Below, one piece after another: positions 33,229-42,462 of a stretch of 64,000 nucleotides of DNA. Numbering within the stretch: position 1 is the stretch's first letter; every line of letters begins with the position of its first letter. Origin of the DNA: Clostridiales bacterium (GTDB lineage: Bacteria > Bacillota > Clostridia > Oscillospirales > Oscillospiraceae); assembly GCA_022774865.1 (NCBI GenBank), contig JALFLH010000024.1, positions 1 to 64,000 on the forward strand. Reading direction: 5' to 3'. The notes below the pieces were generated by a model that was given only the letters and a program-made list of their open reading frames with translations, searched no databases and was not told the DNA's origin. Position numbers and translations under genes: made by a program.

Positions 33229-33840
33229 ATGAAAAAGTGTATCAGACGCATCGGAATCTGTTTTCTTCTGGCGGCACTGGTCTGGTCGGGCACGGTCATT
33301 GCGGACAGACAGCGGCTGCGGCAGGAGCTGGTGCGGCTCCATGTGGTGGCCAATTCCGATTCTGAGGCGGATCAGGCAGTGAAGCTGCGGGTGAAGGACG
33401 CGGTGGTGGAAAGCCTGAAAGACAGCATGACAAACATGACGGACGCCGAGCAGGCAAAGGCCTATTTGCAGGAAAACCTGCCCAGGATTGAGGCGCTGGC
33501 CAACCGGGTGCTTCGGGAGGCGGGATGCGACGGAAGTGCCGCAGTCAGTCTGGCAACGGAGGAATTTGCCGCGCGGGTATATGATACCTTTTCGCTGCCA
33601 GCCGGGGTGTATGACGCATTGCGGATCACCATTGGGAAAGGACAGGGACATAACTGGTGGTGCGTGGTGTTTCCGGGGCTTTGCGTTCCCGCGTCCGGCG
33701 AGGGCTTTGAGAAAACGGCGGACTGCGCGGGCTTCCCGGATTCCCTGACAGCCGCGCTGGAGGGGAAGAAGGGGTACGAGGTGCGCTTTTTCCTGCTGGA
33801 CGCACTGGGCAGACTGGAGAATTTGCTTCACCGGAGCTGA
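33214..33840 (+). CDS. spoIIR: stage II sporulation protein R
   Basis: Forespore-made secreted signal that activates SpoIIGA and so pro-sigma-E in the mother cell. The first part, MKKCIRRIGICFLLAALVWSG, is a signal anchor. The core LVRLHVVANSDSEADQAVKLRVKDAVVESL (about 41-70) and NWWCVVFPGLC (about 147) are SpoIIR hallmarks. At 208 aa it fits. ATG 33214 is chosen since GGAGG is 10 bases before it; ATG 33229 (MKKCIRR) is possible but lacks a site. The start is folded into the terminator hairpin. Confidence 0.92.
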   Translation: MDGVFMKKCIRRIGICFLLAALVWSGTVIADRQRLRQELVRLHVVANSDSEADQAVKLRVKDAVVESLKDSMTNMTDAEQAKAYLQENLPRIEALANRVLREAGCDGSAAVSLATEEFAARVYDTFSLPAGVYDALRITIGKGQGHNWWCVVFPGLCVPASGEGFEKTADCAGFPDSLTAALEGKKGYEVRFFLLDALGRLENLLHRS

Positions 33841-33848
33841 TTACCCCC

Positions 33849-33877
33849 TGTTTTTTGGACTGATTGTGTGCTATCAT
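33849..33877 (+). promoter_or_regulatory. possible promoter of addBA
   Basis: TGTTTT (33849-33854), 17 bases, TATCAT (33872-33877) with an upstream TG (extended -10). Confidence 0.35.
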
Positions 33878-33907
33878 GTAGAAAAAAAGAGGAAAGGCGG
33901 TGCGCTG

Positions 33908-36900
33908 ATGCTGCATCTGCTGCTGGGTACCGACTGGACGGCCAACCGGGATGAGGTTCTGCGCCGGATCAGCCGGGATGTGCGGGAAGAAAAAGCGGGA
34001 AGAATACTGATGGTGCCGGAGCTGATCAGCCACGAGACAGAGCGGCGGCTCTGCGCGGCGGCGGGAGATACTGCCAGCCGGTTCGCGGAGGTGCTGACCT
34101 TTACCCGGATGGCAAGACGGGTTGCGGAGGAGATGGGCAGCGGTATGGTACCCTGTCTGGATAACGGCGGCCGGGTGGTGGCCATGGCCTCCACGGCCCG
34201 GCAACTGCACAGCCGGCTGAAAGCCTATGCCCCGGTGGAAACCCGGCCGGAGTTCTTGACCAGCCTGATTGACGCGGTGGACGAATTCAAGCGGTGCTGT
34301 ATCTCCGCTGCCGATCTGATGGCCGCTTCCGCAGAGACGGAGGGCAGCCTGGCGCAGAAGCTGGAGGAGCTGTCCCTGCTGCTGGAGGGCTACGACGCCC
34401 TGTGCGCCTTGGGCAGGCGGGACCCGAGAGATCAGGAAACCCAGTTGCTGGAGCAGATGGAGCAGGGCGACTATGCCCAACGGCACGTGTTTTACATAGA
34501 CGGCTTCCCGGATTTTACCCGGCAGCACCTGGCGATTCTGGAGCATCTGATCCGGTTTTCCCCCGAGGTGACGGTCAGCCTGAACTGTGACCGGGTGGAT
34601 TCTCCCCTGCTGGCCTTTGAAAAGGCGGGGGATACGGCAGCCCGGATTCTCCGCTGTGCCCGGCAGGCCGGAGCGGAGGTGCGGATTGAAATGGTTCCGC
34701 CCCGCCCGTCGCCGCTGGAACCGATGCGGGAAGGCTTGTTTCAGGGGCAGATTGTGCCGGGCGGCATGAGAGAACACCTGACTGTCTGCCGGACGGAAAG
34801 CCCCTATCAGGAGTGCCTGGCGGCTGCCGAGCGGATTCTGGAGCTGGTTCGCCGGGGCTGCCGTTACCGGGACATCACGGTGGTATGCGCCGACCTGCCC
34901 GGCTACCAGAGTCTGGTGGATCTGGTATTTCACCGCTGCCATATTCCCGCCTACCGCTCCGGAACCGAGGACATTTTGCAGAAAAGCGTCATTGCCACGG
35001 TGCTCTCCGCCATGGATGCGGCGTTGGGCGGCTTTGAGCAGCGGGATGTGCTGCGCTATCTGCGCAGCGTTCTGTCGCCGCTGGATCCGGATACCTGCGA
35101 CCTGGTGGAGAATTACGCGGTCATCTGGGGCATCCGGGGCAGCAAATGGCTGGTTCCCTGGGAAAACCATCCGGACGGGCTGAGCGGCCAGTGGGATGAC
35201 GATGCCCAGAGCCGCCTTGCGGCGCTGAACGAGGCGCGCGGACTTGCCATGAAGCCGCTGGAACGTCTGGCGCAGGGGTTCCGGGATGCGAAAAAGCTGG
35301 AAGAGCAGGTACAGGCGCTGTGTGTCCTCCTGGAGGATCTGGATCTGAACCGGCGGCTGGATGTACTGGCAAAGGAAATGGATGAGGCGGGGGACAACCG
35401 CAGCGCCCAGATTCTGAATCAGCTCTGGGAGATCCTGATCGGCGCGCTGGAGCAGCTCTATGATGTGCTGGGCGGCACGGTCTGGGATTCGGAAACCTTT
35501 ACCCGCCTGCTACAGCTTCTGCTGAGCCAGTATGACGTAGGCACCATTCCACCGGTGCTGGATGCCGTTCAGGTGGGCGCAGTCAGCGCCCAGCGGCTTC
35601 ACCAGCAGAAACATCTGTTTATTCTGGGGGCGCAGGAGGGCAATCTGCCCGGCTACACCGGTTCCGCCGGTGTGCTGACCGACCAGGAGCGGGTGACGCT
35701 GCGGGAACTGGGTATTCCGCTGACCGGCGGCGCGATGGAGGGCGTTCAGGCGGAATTCGCCGAGATTTACGGCGTATTCTGCGGCGCGGAGGAATCGGTC
35801 ACGGTTTTCTATTCGGGCGATCAGCCGTCCTTTGTCTGCCGCCGTCTGGCACAGATGGCGGGGGGCACGCTGGAGGCCGCACCCACGCTGGGCGCGGCGC
35901 TGGCCGACCCGGCTGAAGCGGGGGCGTATCTGGCGCGGTGGAACGCGGCGGAAACCGCAGATCGCTTAGGCGTGGGCACTGAATATGCGCAGGTGTGCCG
36001 CCGCCGTGCCTTTGCGCTGGGCAAGGTGGAGCGGGCGCATATTGATGGCCTTTACGGGAAGAGCCTGACCCTCTCCGCCTCTCAGATTGACCGGCAGGCG
36101 GAATGCAGACTCTCCTATTTCCTGAAATACGGCCTGCGCGCCAGAGAACGAAAGGAAGCAACCGTCGACCCGGCGGAATTCGGCACGTATGTCCATGCGG
36201 TGCTGGAAAACACCGCCCGAAGCGTCAGGGAACGGGGCGGATTCCCCAACGTGACGCTGGAGGAGACGCTGGCCATTGCCGACCAATTTTCCGATGCGTA
36301 CGCCAAAGAGCATTTTTCCCAACTGGATTCCCAGCGGATGGCCTATCTGTTCCGGCGCAACACCCGGGAACTGCAGATGGTGGTGCGGGAGCTGTGGGAG
36401 GAATTGCAGCAGTCCCAATTCCAGCCGGCGGGCTTCGAGGTCAACTTCGGCAGCGAGGGGGGACTTCCTGCCATAGCCCTGCCCGGCAACCGGATCAACG
36501 CCGTTCTGCGGGGATTTGTGGATCGGGTGGATACCTGGATGCACAATGGGGTTTCCTATTACCGGGTTGTGGATTACAAGACGGGGAAAAAGGACTTTGA
36601 TTACTGCGATGTGTTCAATGGCGTGGGATTGCAGATGCTGCTGTATCTGTTTGCCCTGCAGGAAAGCGGGGGAGAAGTGGTGGGCAATGTTCCAATTCCG
36701 GCGGGCGTGCAGTATTTTCCCGCCCGTGTGCCCTATGTCAGCGCGGACGGCCGTCTGGAGGATTCCGATCTGGAAAAGCAGCGGGACAAGGATCGCAAGC
36801 GCCGGGGGCTTCTTCTGAAAGACGGAGCGGTTCTGCAGGCCATGGAGCCGGGAGAACATCCCAAACGCCTGTGTTACAGTGTGAAAAAGGATGGAACGCT

Positions 36901-37165
36901 GGACGGAGATCTGGCGGATCGGGAGCAGCTTCGGCTTCTGAAAGACCATGTTTTCCGAATTCTGGGGCGGATGGTGGATGAAATTGCCTCCGGCGATGTG
37001 GAGCCGAATCCCTATACCCGGGGCACGAGTCATTCGGCGTGCAGCTTCTGTCCCTTCGGCGCGGTGTGCCATGCGCAGAGCGTGGAGGGACGGCGTAATT
37101 ATAAAACCATGACGGCCCAGCGGTTCTGGGAGGAAATCGAAAAGGAGATGAAATCCCATGGCTGA
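33908..37165 (+). CDS. addB: AddB subunit of the AddAB helicase-nuclease
   Basis: Processes double-strand breaks together with AddA. The 1085-aa protein has the AddB-type nuclease domain near the end: DYKTGKKDFDYCDVFNG (about 892), and Fe-S cysteines: one at RQAECRLSYFLKYGL (about 731), then C-x2-C-x5-C in SACSFCPFGAVCHAQ (about 1044). The N-terminus MLHLLLGTDWTANRDEVL lacks a Walker A (GxxGxGK) present in B. subtilis AddB, so this subunit probably does not bind ATP. Start ATG 33908 follows AAAGGCGG. It overlaps addA by 8 bases. Confidence 0.9.
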   Translation: MLHLLLGTDWTANRDEVLRRISRDVREEKAGRILMVPELISHETERRLCAAAGDTASRFAEVLTFTRMARRVAEEMGSGMVPCLDNGGRVVAMASTARQLHSRLKAYAPVETRPEFLTSLIDAVDEFKRCCISAADLMAASAETEGSLAQKLEELSLLLEGYDALCALGRRDPRDQETQLLEQMEQGDYAQRHVFYIDGFPDFTRQHLAILEHLIRFSPEVTVSLNCDRVDSPLLAFEKAGDTAARILRCARQAGAEVRIEMVPPRPSPLEPMREGLFQGQIVPGGMREHLTVCRTESPYQECLAAAERILELVRRGCRYRDITVVCADLPGYQSLVDLVFHRCHIPAYRSGTEDILQKSVIATVLSAMDAALGGFEQRDVLRYLRSVLSPLDPDTCDLVENYAVIWGIRGSKWLVPWENHPDGLSGQWDDDAQSRLAALNEARGLAMKPLERLAQGFRDAKKLEEQVQALCVLLEDLDLNRRLDVLAKEMDEAGDNRSAQILNQLWEILIGALEQLYDVLGGTVWDSETFTRLLQLLLSQYDVGTIPPVLDAVQVGAVSAQRLHQQKHLFILGAQEGNLPGYTGSAGVLTDQERVTLRELGIPLTGGAMEGVQAEFAEIYGVFCGAEESVTVFYSGDQPSFVCRRLAQMAGGTLEAAPTLGAALADPAEAGAYLARWNAAETADRLGVGTEYAQVCRRRAFALGKVERAHIDGLYGKSLTLSASQIDRQAECRLSYFLKYGLRARERKEATVDPAEFGTYVHAVLENTARSVRERGGFPNVTLEETLAIADQFSDAYAKEHFSQLDSQRMAYLFRRNTRELQMVVRELWEELQQSQFQPAGFEVNFGSEGGLPAIALPGNRINAVLRGFVDRVDTWMHNGVSYYRVVDYKTGKKDFDYCDVFNGVGLQMLLYLFALQESGGEVVGNVPIPAGVQYFPARVPYVSADGRLEDSDLEKQRDKDRKRRGLLLKDGAVLQAMEPGEHPKRLCYSVKKDGTLDGDLADREQLRLLKDHVFRILGRMVDEIASGDVEPNPYTRGTSHSACSFCPFGAVCHAQSVEGRRNYKTMTAQRFWEEIEKEMKSHG

Positions 37166-40100
37166 AAGGCTGACACCCCAACAGAAAGAGGCGGTGCAGA
37201 ACCGGGGCGGCAGGCTGCTGGTTTCGGCGGCCGCCGGTTCCGGAAAGACAAAGGTGCTGGTTGACCGGCTGCTGGGCTATCTGACGGACGATGCCGATCC
37301 GGCCAATCTGGACGATTTCCTGATGATTACATATACCAAGGCGGCAGCCGCCGAGCTGCGGGGGAAAATCGCTGCCAAACTGACGGAGGCCATTGCTGCT
37401 CAGCCCGAAAACCGCCATTTGCAGCATCAGATGCAGCGCCTGTTCCTGACGAAGATTTCCACCGTTCATGGGTTCTGCGGGGACCTGCTGCGGGAATTTG
37501 CCTACCGGCTGGATCTGCCCGCCGATTTCCGGGTGGCGGATGAAAATGAATGCCGGGAAATCCGGGAGGAGGTTCTGGCCGACCTGCTGGACAGGGCGTA
37601 TGCGGCAGCGGAGGACGGGGGAGACTTCCGTGCGTTTGTGGACAGTCAGGGGCTGGGCCGGGACGACCGGCTGGTGTGCGACATCGTACTGAAGGTCTAT
37701 GACGCGGCGCGCTGCCATCTGAACCCGGAGGACTGGCTTCAGGGCTGCCTGACCGATGCGGCGGCGGACGAATCCTGCGATGCGGCCCAAACCCGCTGGG
37801 GAAGCTATTTGATAAACAGCCTGCATAATTGTCTGGACGGCCAGATTGCCGTACTGCGCCGCTGCGCGGAAGCGGCGGAGCATTCCGCGGGCATGGAAAA
37901 GGCCGCTGTCAATTTGCGGGACACATTGCACCAGTTGGAGTTCCTCCGGGCAAGCCGGTGTTGGGACGAGGTGGTGACCCGGAAGAACATCGACTACGGA
38001 CGGCTGACATTCCCCCGCAGGGGAGCGGATGAGACGCTGGCCGGGCAGATCAAGGCCTGCCGCAATGCCTGCAAAAAGAATGTGGAAAAAGCAACCCGGA
38101 GCTTTGCGGACGACGCAGCACAGGTTCTGCACGACCTGCGCCAGTCCTCCGCCGGTGTGCGGGGTCTGATCGATCTGGTGCGTCGGTTCGGGCAGGAATA
38201 TGACCGCGTCAAGCGCAGCCGCCGCTGCCTGGATTTCGGCGATCTGGAGCACAAAACGCTGGATCTGCTGCTGGGCGTCCGGCGGAGCGGCCCTACCGCC
38301 GCCGCGGCAGAGATCGGCGCGCGGTTCCGGGAAATCATGGTGGACGAGTACCAGGACTCCAACGGTGTGCAGGACGCGATTTTCTCCGCCCTGACGGCGA
38401 GAAAACAGAACTGCTTTCTCGTGGGCGATGTGAAGCAGTCCATATACCAGTTCCGTTTGGCGGACCCGGGAATCTTTCTTCAAAAATACCATGCCTTTGC
38501 GCCTGCGGCAGAAGCCCGTCCGGGCGAGGGACGAAAGGTATTGCTCAGCGCCAATTTCCGTTCCGGCGCAGAGGTGATCTCCGCCGTGAACGATGTGTTT
38601 GCCAGTTGTATGAGTCAGGCTGTGGGCGGACTGGACTATGGGGAAGGGGAAATGCTGCGGGAGGGAGTTGCGCACACGCCCCTGCCGGAGCCTGCGGTGG
38701 AGCTGTACGGCATTGCGGTCCGGGAGGATACCTATGCCGAGGAAGCCGCCTTTACCGCCCGGCGCATCCGGGAAATGCTCCGCACCGGCACGCTGATCCG
38801 GGACGGCGGGCAGCTTCGCCCCGTGCAGGCGGAGGATATCGTCATATTGCTCCGTTCCCCCGGCTCCATGGGCGCCCGGTTTCAGCAGGCGCTGGAGGCC
38901 GAGGGAATCCGCTGCACTTCCGGCGGCGGTACGGATCTGCTTCAGACGGAGGAGATCGGAACCCTGCGCTGCATTTTGCAGACCATTGCCAATCCGCGGC
39001 AGGACATTCCGTTGATTGGTGCGCTTGCAAGCCCGGTATTCGGCTTTACCGCCGATGATCTGGCTGCTTTCCGCGCCAGACAGAAGCGTGGCAGCGTCTA
39101 CGATGCGCTGTGCGCCGACGGCAGTCCCAAGGCAAAAGCCTTTCTGGAAACCCTCCACGTGCTGCGCAAGGAAGCCCGGATGAATACCATAGCCCAGTTG
39201 ATCGAGTCGATTTTCACACTGACCCGGATGGACAGCATCTACGCGGCCATGGACGGAGGTCAGGCAAAGGCGGCAAATTTGCAGACCTTTTACCAGGTGG
39301 CGGCGGATTATGAGTCCACCGCCCGCCGGGAGCTGGGACAGTTTCTGGAATATCTGGACATGATGGAGCAGAAGGGGCTGGTGACGGCGGGGGAAAACAC
39401 TTCTGCCGGGTGCGTCAGCATCATGAGTATCCACAAGTCCAAGGGACTGGAATTCCCGGTGGTGTTTCTGTGCGGACTGAGCCGGGAATTCAACCGGGAA
39501 AGCCTGCGTGCCCAGGTGCTCTGCGATCAGGAGCTGGGACTGGGACTTTCCGTGGCGGACACGGAAAAACGGGTGCGCTATCCCGCCATTTCCAGACGGG
39601 CCATCGCGGCCAAAGCCGGCGCGGAGAGCCTGTCCGAGGAAATGCGGGTGCTGTACGTGGCCATGACCCGGGCCAGAGACCGGCTGGTGATGACCTACGC
39701 GTCCCGGAACCTGCAGGGGGATCTGGAGGATCTGGCGCTGCGGATGGATTTCAGCGGTACGAAACTGCTGGCGGCGGACGCGGTCTGCCCCGGTGAATGG
39801 GTTCTGCTCAGCGCCCTGCGCCGCACCGAGGCGGGGGAGCTTCACAATCTGGGCGGCAGACCGGCGCAGACGGAAAGCGGCGGATACCCGTGGCTGATCC
39901 GGGTGGCAGAGGCGCCGGAAACACAGGAAAAGACTTCCCTACTGGCCGAGGGACCCACCCCCCTGCCCGCCGGCACGGAGGAACGGCTCCATGCCGCACT
40001 GGGGTTCCACTATGCCCATTCCGCGGCGACCATGGCGCCCTCCAAGCAGACGGCCACCCAGCGCAAAGGACGCGAAAAGGATCTGGAAGCGGCTGAGGAT

Positions 40101-40670
40101 ACGAAGGAGCCGCCGGAGATTCAAAGAAGCTGGCGACGCCCGGCCTTCCGCGGGGAGCAGAAGCAGGGAACGAAGTACGGCAGCGCCATGCACGTCGCGC
40201 TGCAATTCATCCGCTATGAAGCCTGTACCGACCCGGCGGCGGTACGGCGTGAGATCGACCGGCTGGTATCCCGGGGAGCGCTGACCCAGGAGCAGGGGAG
40301 CCTTGTCGACTGCAAAGCCATTGCCCGTTTTTTTGATACGGATTTGGGGAAAAAGCTGCGAACGGGAGCATCCTGCCTGCGGGAGTTCAAGTTTTCCATT
40401 CTGGATGACGGCAGCCACTACGGCGACGGACTGGAAGAAGAATCGGTGCTGCTGCAGGGCGTAGTGGACTGTGCGCTGCTGGAGCCAGACGGAATCACCG
40501 TTGTGGATTTCAAGACCGATTATGTAACGGAGGAAACCCTTTCCGGTGTGGTAGAGCGCTATCGCCCTCAGTTGGAAACCTATGCCCATGCGCTGAGCCG
40601 TATCTATCAGACAAAGGTCAAAGCGGCCTGCCTTTATTTCTTTCATCTGAATCGGTTTGAAGTGATCTGA
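37158..40670 (+). CDS. addA: AddA subunit: UvrD-type helicase and nuclease
   Basis: ATP-driven 3'-5' helicase and nuclease of AddAB. It starts MAERLTPQQKEAVQNRGGRLLVSAAAGSGKTKVLVDRLL with the Walker A SAAAGSGKTK (about 23). Other UvrD-type motifs: ITYTKAAAAELRGKI, MVDEYQDSNGVQDAIF (about 394), VGDVKQSIYQFRLADP, SIMSIHKSKGLEFPVVF (about 755) and LYVAMTRARDRLVMTY (about 832). The C-terminal nuclease has VVDFKTDYV (about 1115). 1170 aa, normal. ATG 37158 lies inside the end of addB. Confidence 0.96.
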   Translation: MAERLTPQQKEAVQNRGGRLLVSAAAGSGKTKVLVDRLLGYLTDDADPANLDDFLMITYTKAAAAELRGKIAAKLTEAIAAQPENRHLQHQMQRLFLTKISTVHGFCGDLLREFAYRLDLPADFRVADENECREIREEVLADLLDRAYAAAEDGGDFRAFVDSQGLGRDDRLVCDIVLKVYDAARCHLNPEDWLQGCLTDAAADESCDAAQTRWGSYLINSLHNCLDGQIAVLRRCAEAAEHSAGMEKAAVNLRDTLHQLEFLRASRCWDEVVTRKNIDYGRLTFPRRGADETLAGQIKACRNACKKNVEKATRSFADDAAQVLHDLRQSSAGVRGLIDLVRRFGQEYDRVKRSRRCLDFGDLEHKTLDLLLGVRRSGPTAAAAEIGARFREIMVDEYQDSNGVQDAIFSALTARKQNCFLVGDVKQSIYQFRLADPGIFLQKYHAFAPAAEARPGEGRKVLLSANFRSGAEVISAVNDVFASCMSQAVGGLDYGEGEMLREGVAHTPLPEPAVELYGIAVREDTYAEEAAFTARRIREMLRTGTLIRDGGQLRPVQAEDIVILLRSPGSMGARFQQALEAEGIRCTSGGGTDLLQTEEIGTLRCILQTIANPRQDIPLIGALASPVFGFTADDLAAFRARQKRGSVYDALCADGSPKAKAFLETLHVLRKEARMNTIAQLIESIFTLTRMDSIYAAMDGGQAKAANLQTFYQVAADYESTARRELGQFLEYLDMMEQKGLVTAGENTSAGCVSIMSIHKSKGLEFPVVFLCGLSREFNRESLRAQVLCDQELGLGLSVADTEKRVRYPAISRRAIAAKAGAESLSEEMRVLYVAMTRARDRLVMTYASRNLQGDLEDLALRMDFSGTKLLAADAVCPGEWVLLSALRRTEAGELHNLGGRPAQTESGGYPWLIRVAEAPETQEKTSLLAEGPTPLPAGTEERLHAALGFHYAHSAATMAPSKQTATQRKGREKDLEAAEDTKEPPEIQRSWRRPAFRGEQKQGTKYGSAMHVALQFIRYEACTDPAAVRREIDRLVSRGALTQEQGSLVDCKAIARFFDTDLGKKLRTGASCLREFKFSILDDGSHYGDGLEEESVLLQGVVDCALLEPDGITVVDFKTDYVTEETLSGVVERYRPQLETYAHALSRIYQTKVKAACLYFFHLNRFEVI

Positions 40671-40731
40671 GCCGCGCAAAGGCTCTTTGCGTGACAATTT
40701 GCCGTTCTTGTGATGGGCTGAGGTGAGCGCC

Positions 40732-40809
40732 ATGCGGAATATCGGGAAGAATATCAGACAGCTTCGGATTCAAAAGAAGATGACCCAGGAGGAACTGGCG
40801 GATACGTAA
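40732..40809 (+). pseudogene. fragment of an XRE-type helix-turn-helix gene
   Basis: The frame MRNIGKNIRQLRIQKKMTQEELADT is the exact beginning of a Cro/C1-type DNA-binding domain, complete with a start codon and a GAGGTGAG ribosome binding site. It stops at TAA immediately before a strong terminator, so only the first helices of the domain remain. The rest of the regulator seems to have been deleted. A functional 25-aa product is unlikely. Confidence 0.6.
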
Positions 40810-40812
40810 TCC

Positions 40813-40842
40813 GGGACGCCCGCTGCTGCGGGCGTCCCTTTT
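40813..40842 (+). terminator. terminator after addA/XRE remnant
   Basis: Eleven-base-pair perfect GC-rich stem GGGACGCCCGC/GCGGGCGTCCC with TGCT loop and T4. It lies between convergent genes and may also act for the minus-strand Asn/Gln-rich gene. Confidence 0.85.
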
Positions 40843-40845
40843 AGG

Positions 40846-40992
40846 TCAGCGGCAGTTTTTGTTCTGGCTGTTGCTCTGATTGCTGTTCTGATTGTTGTTC
40901 TGGGTATTCTGGGTGTTCTGCTGGCCGTTGTTCTGATTGCTGTTCTGCTTCTGCTGGGTATTCTGGGTGTTGTTCTGTTTGTTGTTATTCAT
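40846..40992 (-). CDS. Asn/Gln-rich low-complexity small protein (48 aa)
   Basis: The protein is almost wholly Asn, Gln, Thr, Ser and Lys (starts MNNNKQNNTQNTQQKQ, ends NSQNKNCR), encoded by imperfect repeats of CAGAAC/CAGAAT. There is a textbook GGAGG 8 bases before the ATG at 40992. It follows spoVAE on the same strand with a 62-base gap, so it may be made in the forespore or late in sporulation. Such composition is seen in some spore-coat or small acid-soluble-like proteins, but I cannot name a family. A longer in-frame start at 41058 has no supporting site. Confidence 0.65.
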   Translation of the reverse strand: MNNNKQNNTQNTQQKQNSNQNNGQQNTQNTQNNNQNSNQSNSQNKNCR

Positions 40993-41054
40993 TGTAAGTT
41001 CCTCCGATTTATAGGTTCTCGCGGTTTTTCCGCGTCCATAGTTTAACCTGCTTT

Positions 41055-41411
41055 TCAAGATTTATCCTTGGGTTTGAAAATCAGACTGGCCAGCAGCCCC
41101 GCAGTCACCGCCACGGTGATGCCTCCGGCGGTGGCCTTCAGTCCCCCGGTGAAGATGCCGAGAAACCCGTTCTCGGTGACGGCCTCCTTGACGCCTTTGG
41201 CCAGATTATAGCCGAAGCCGGTCAGTGGCACCGAGGCGCCGGCACCGGCGAATTCCACCAACGGTTTGTAAACGCCCACTGCGCCCAGCACCACCCCGGC
41301 TACCACATAGCCCACCAGAATGCGTGCGGGCGTCAGTTTTGTCTTGTCAATGAGAATCTGGCCGATCAGACACAGCAGCCCGCCCACCAGAAATGCTTTC
41401 AGATAGTCCAT
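41055..41411 (-). CDS. spoVAE: stage V sporulation protein AE (SpoVAEb type)
   Basis: A 118-aa membrane protein with three to four spans. MDYLKAFLVGGLLCLIGQILIDKTKLTPARILVGYVVAG and PLTGFGYNLAKGVKEAV are characteristic of SpoVAE. It is part of the channel that loads dipicolinic acid into the forespore. It lies one base after spoVAD. Confidence 0.95.
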   Translation of the reverse strand: MDYLKAFLVGGLLCLIGQILIDKTKLTPARILVGYVVAGVVLGAVGVYKPLVEFAGAGASVPLTGFGYNLAKGVKEAVTENGFLGIFTGGLKATAGGITVAVTAGLLASLIFKPKDKS

Positions 41412-41412
41412 G

Positions 41413-42432
41413 TCAGTCCCTCCCGGTGATGATGGAAACCGCGTGGCAGATGCCGGGAACCGGCAGCCCCTGCTGGGTGGAGGTGGGGGAAAGCAGCGCC
41501 CCGGTACCGCAGAACAGAATCCGCTTCAGTTTTCCTTCGTTGAGCTGATTGAGAAGATAACCGCAGAGCGTCACGGCACTGCAGCCGCAGCCGGAGCCGC
41601 CGGCATGAACGTCCTGTGTCTGCTGGTCGAAAATCATGGTGCCACAGTCGGCCAGCTTCCCACCCAGAGCCAGTTCCTCCCGTTTGCTCAGCTCCAGCAG
41701 AAGCTCCTTGCCGATCTGTCCCAGATCGCCGGTGACGATCAGATCAAAGTCCTCCGGCGTGCGGTTCAGGTCGTTCATATGAGCCCGTATGGTCTGAAAT
41801 GCAGCAGGCGCCATACCTGCTCCCATATTGTTGGCATCCTTGACACCAAGATCGGTCACGGTTCCAATGGTGCAGGCTTCTATCCGGGGCCCGGTGCCGG
41901 ACACGCTGACCAATGCAGCCCCGGAACCGGTCACCGTCCACTGGGCAGTGGGCGTCCGCTGCCCGCCATAGCCCAGCGGAAAGCGGTACTGCCGTTCCGA
42001 GGAGGCAAAATGGGAGGAGGTCATGGCGACCACCCGATCCGCAAAGCCGCCGCTCACGGCCATTGCGGCCACGAGGAGACTCTCCGCCATCGTGGAGCAG
42101 GCGCCATAAAGACCCAGGTGGGGAATGTTCAGATTGCGCAGGCTGAATGACGAACCGATGCACTGATTCAGCAGATCTCCGGACAAAACAAGATCAAAAT
42201 CCGTCATTTTCATATTCGCCTTTTTGGCCAGCGTGTCCAGTGCAAGCTGCTGCATCTGCTTTTCCGCCTGTTCCCAGGTCTTCTGCCCGAAGCAGGTATC
42301 CTGTGAAGTCAAATCGAAGCTGTGCGCCAACGGGCCTTCCGCCTCTTTCTTTCCGGCGATGCTTGCCCATGCGCTGATCACCGGGAGCTGGGGAAGGACA
42401 AAACTCTGCTTCCCGCGCTTGTTGATAGCCAA
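41413..42432 (-). CDS. spoVAD: stage V sporulation protein AD
   Basis: Thiolase-fold protein that binds dipicolinic acid (339 aa; B. subtilis 338). From the TTG at 42432 the start is (M)AINKRGKQSFVL, matching the usual AINRxGKQTF-type opening; GAGGG lies 8 bases upstream, so the longer upstream frame is rejected. LYGACSTMAESLLVAAM (about 115) holds the Cys of the pseudo-active site, and GGSGCGCSAVTLCGYLL is near the end. No spoVAC lies upstream. A sigma-G/F-like promoter precedes it. Confidence 0.95.
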   Translation of the reverse strand: MAINKRGKQSFVLPQLPVISAWASIAGKKEAEGPLAHSFDLTSQDTCFGQKTWEQAEKQMQQLALDTLAKKANMKMTDFDLVLSGDLLNQCIGSSFSLRNLNIPHLGLYGACSTMAESLLVAAMAVSGGFADRVVAMTSSHFASSERQYRFPLGYGGQRTPTAQWTVTGSGAALVSVSGTGPRIEACTIGTVTDLGVKDANNMGAGMAPAAFQTIRAHMNDLNRTPEDFDLIVTGDLGQIGKELLLELSKREELALGGKLADCGTMIFDQQTQDVHAGGSGCGCSAVTLCGYLLNQLNEGKLKRILFCGTGALLSPTSTQQGLPVPGICHAVSIITGRD

Positions 42433-42462
42433 AGAAACACCCTCTTCATGTGGATTTGCACT

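Noticed and set aside
36738-39845. Minus-strand frame of 1035 aa opposite addB/addA
   Set aside because: Antisense shadow; composition and lack of start signals fit a GC-rich complementary frame.
40861-40985. Tandem repeat resembling a small CRISPR or satellite
   Set aside because: The repeats are irregular CAGAAC-type codon runs within a coding frame, with no spacers.
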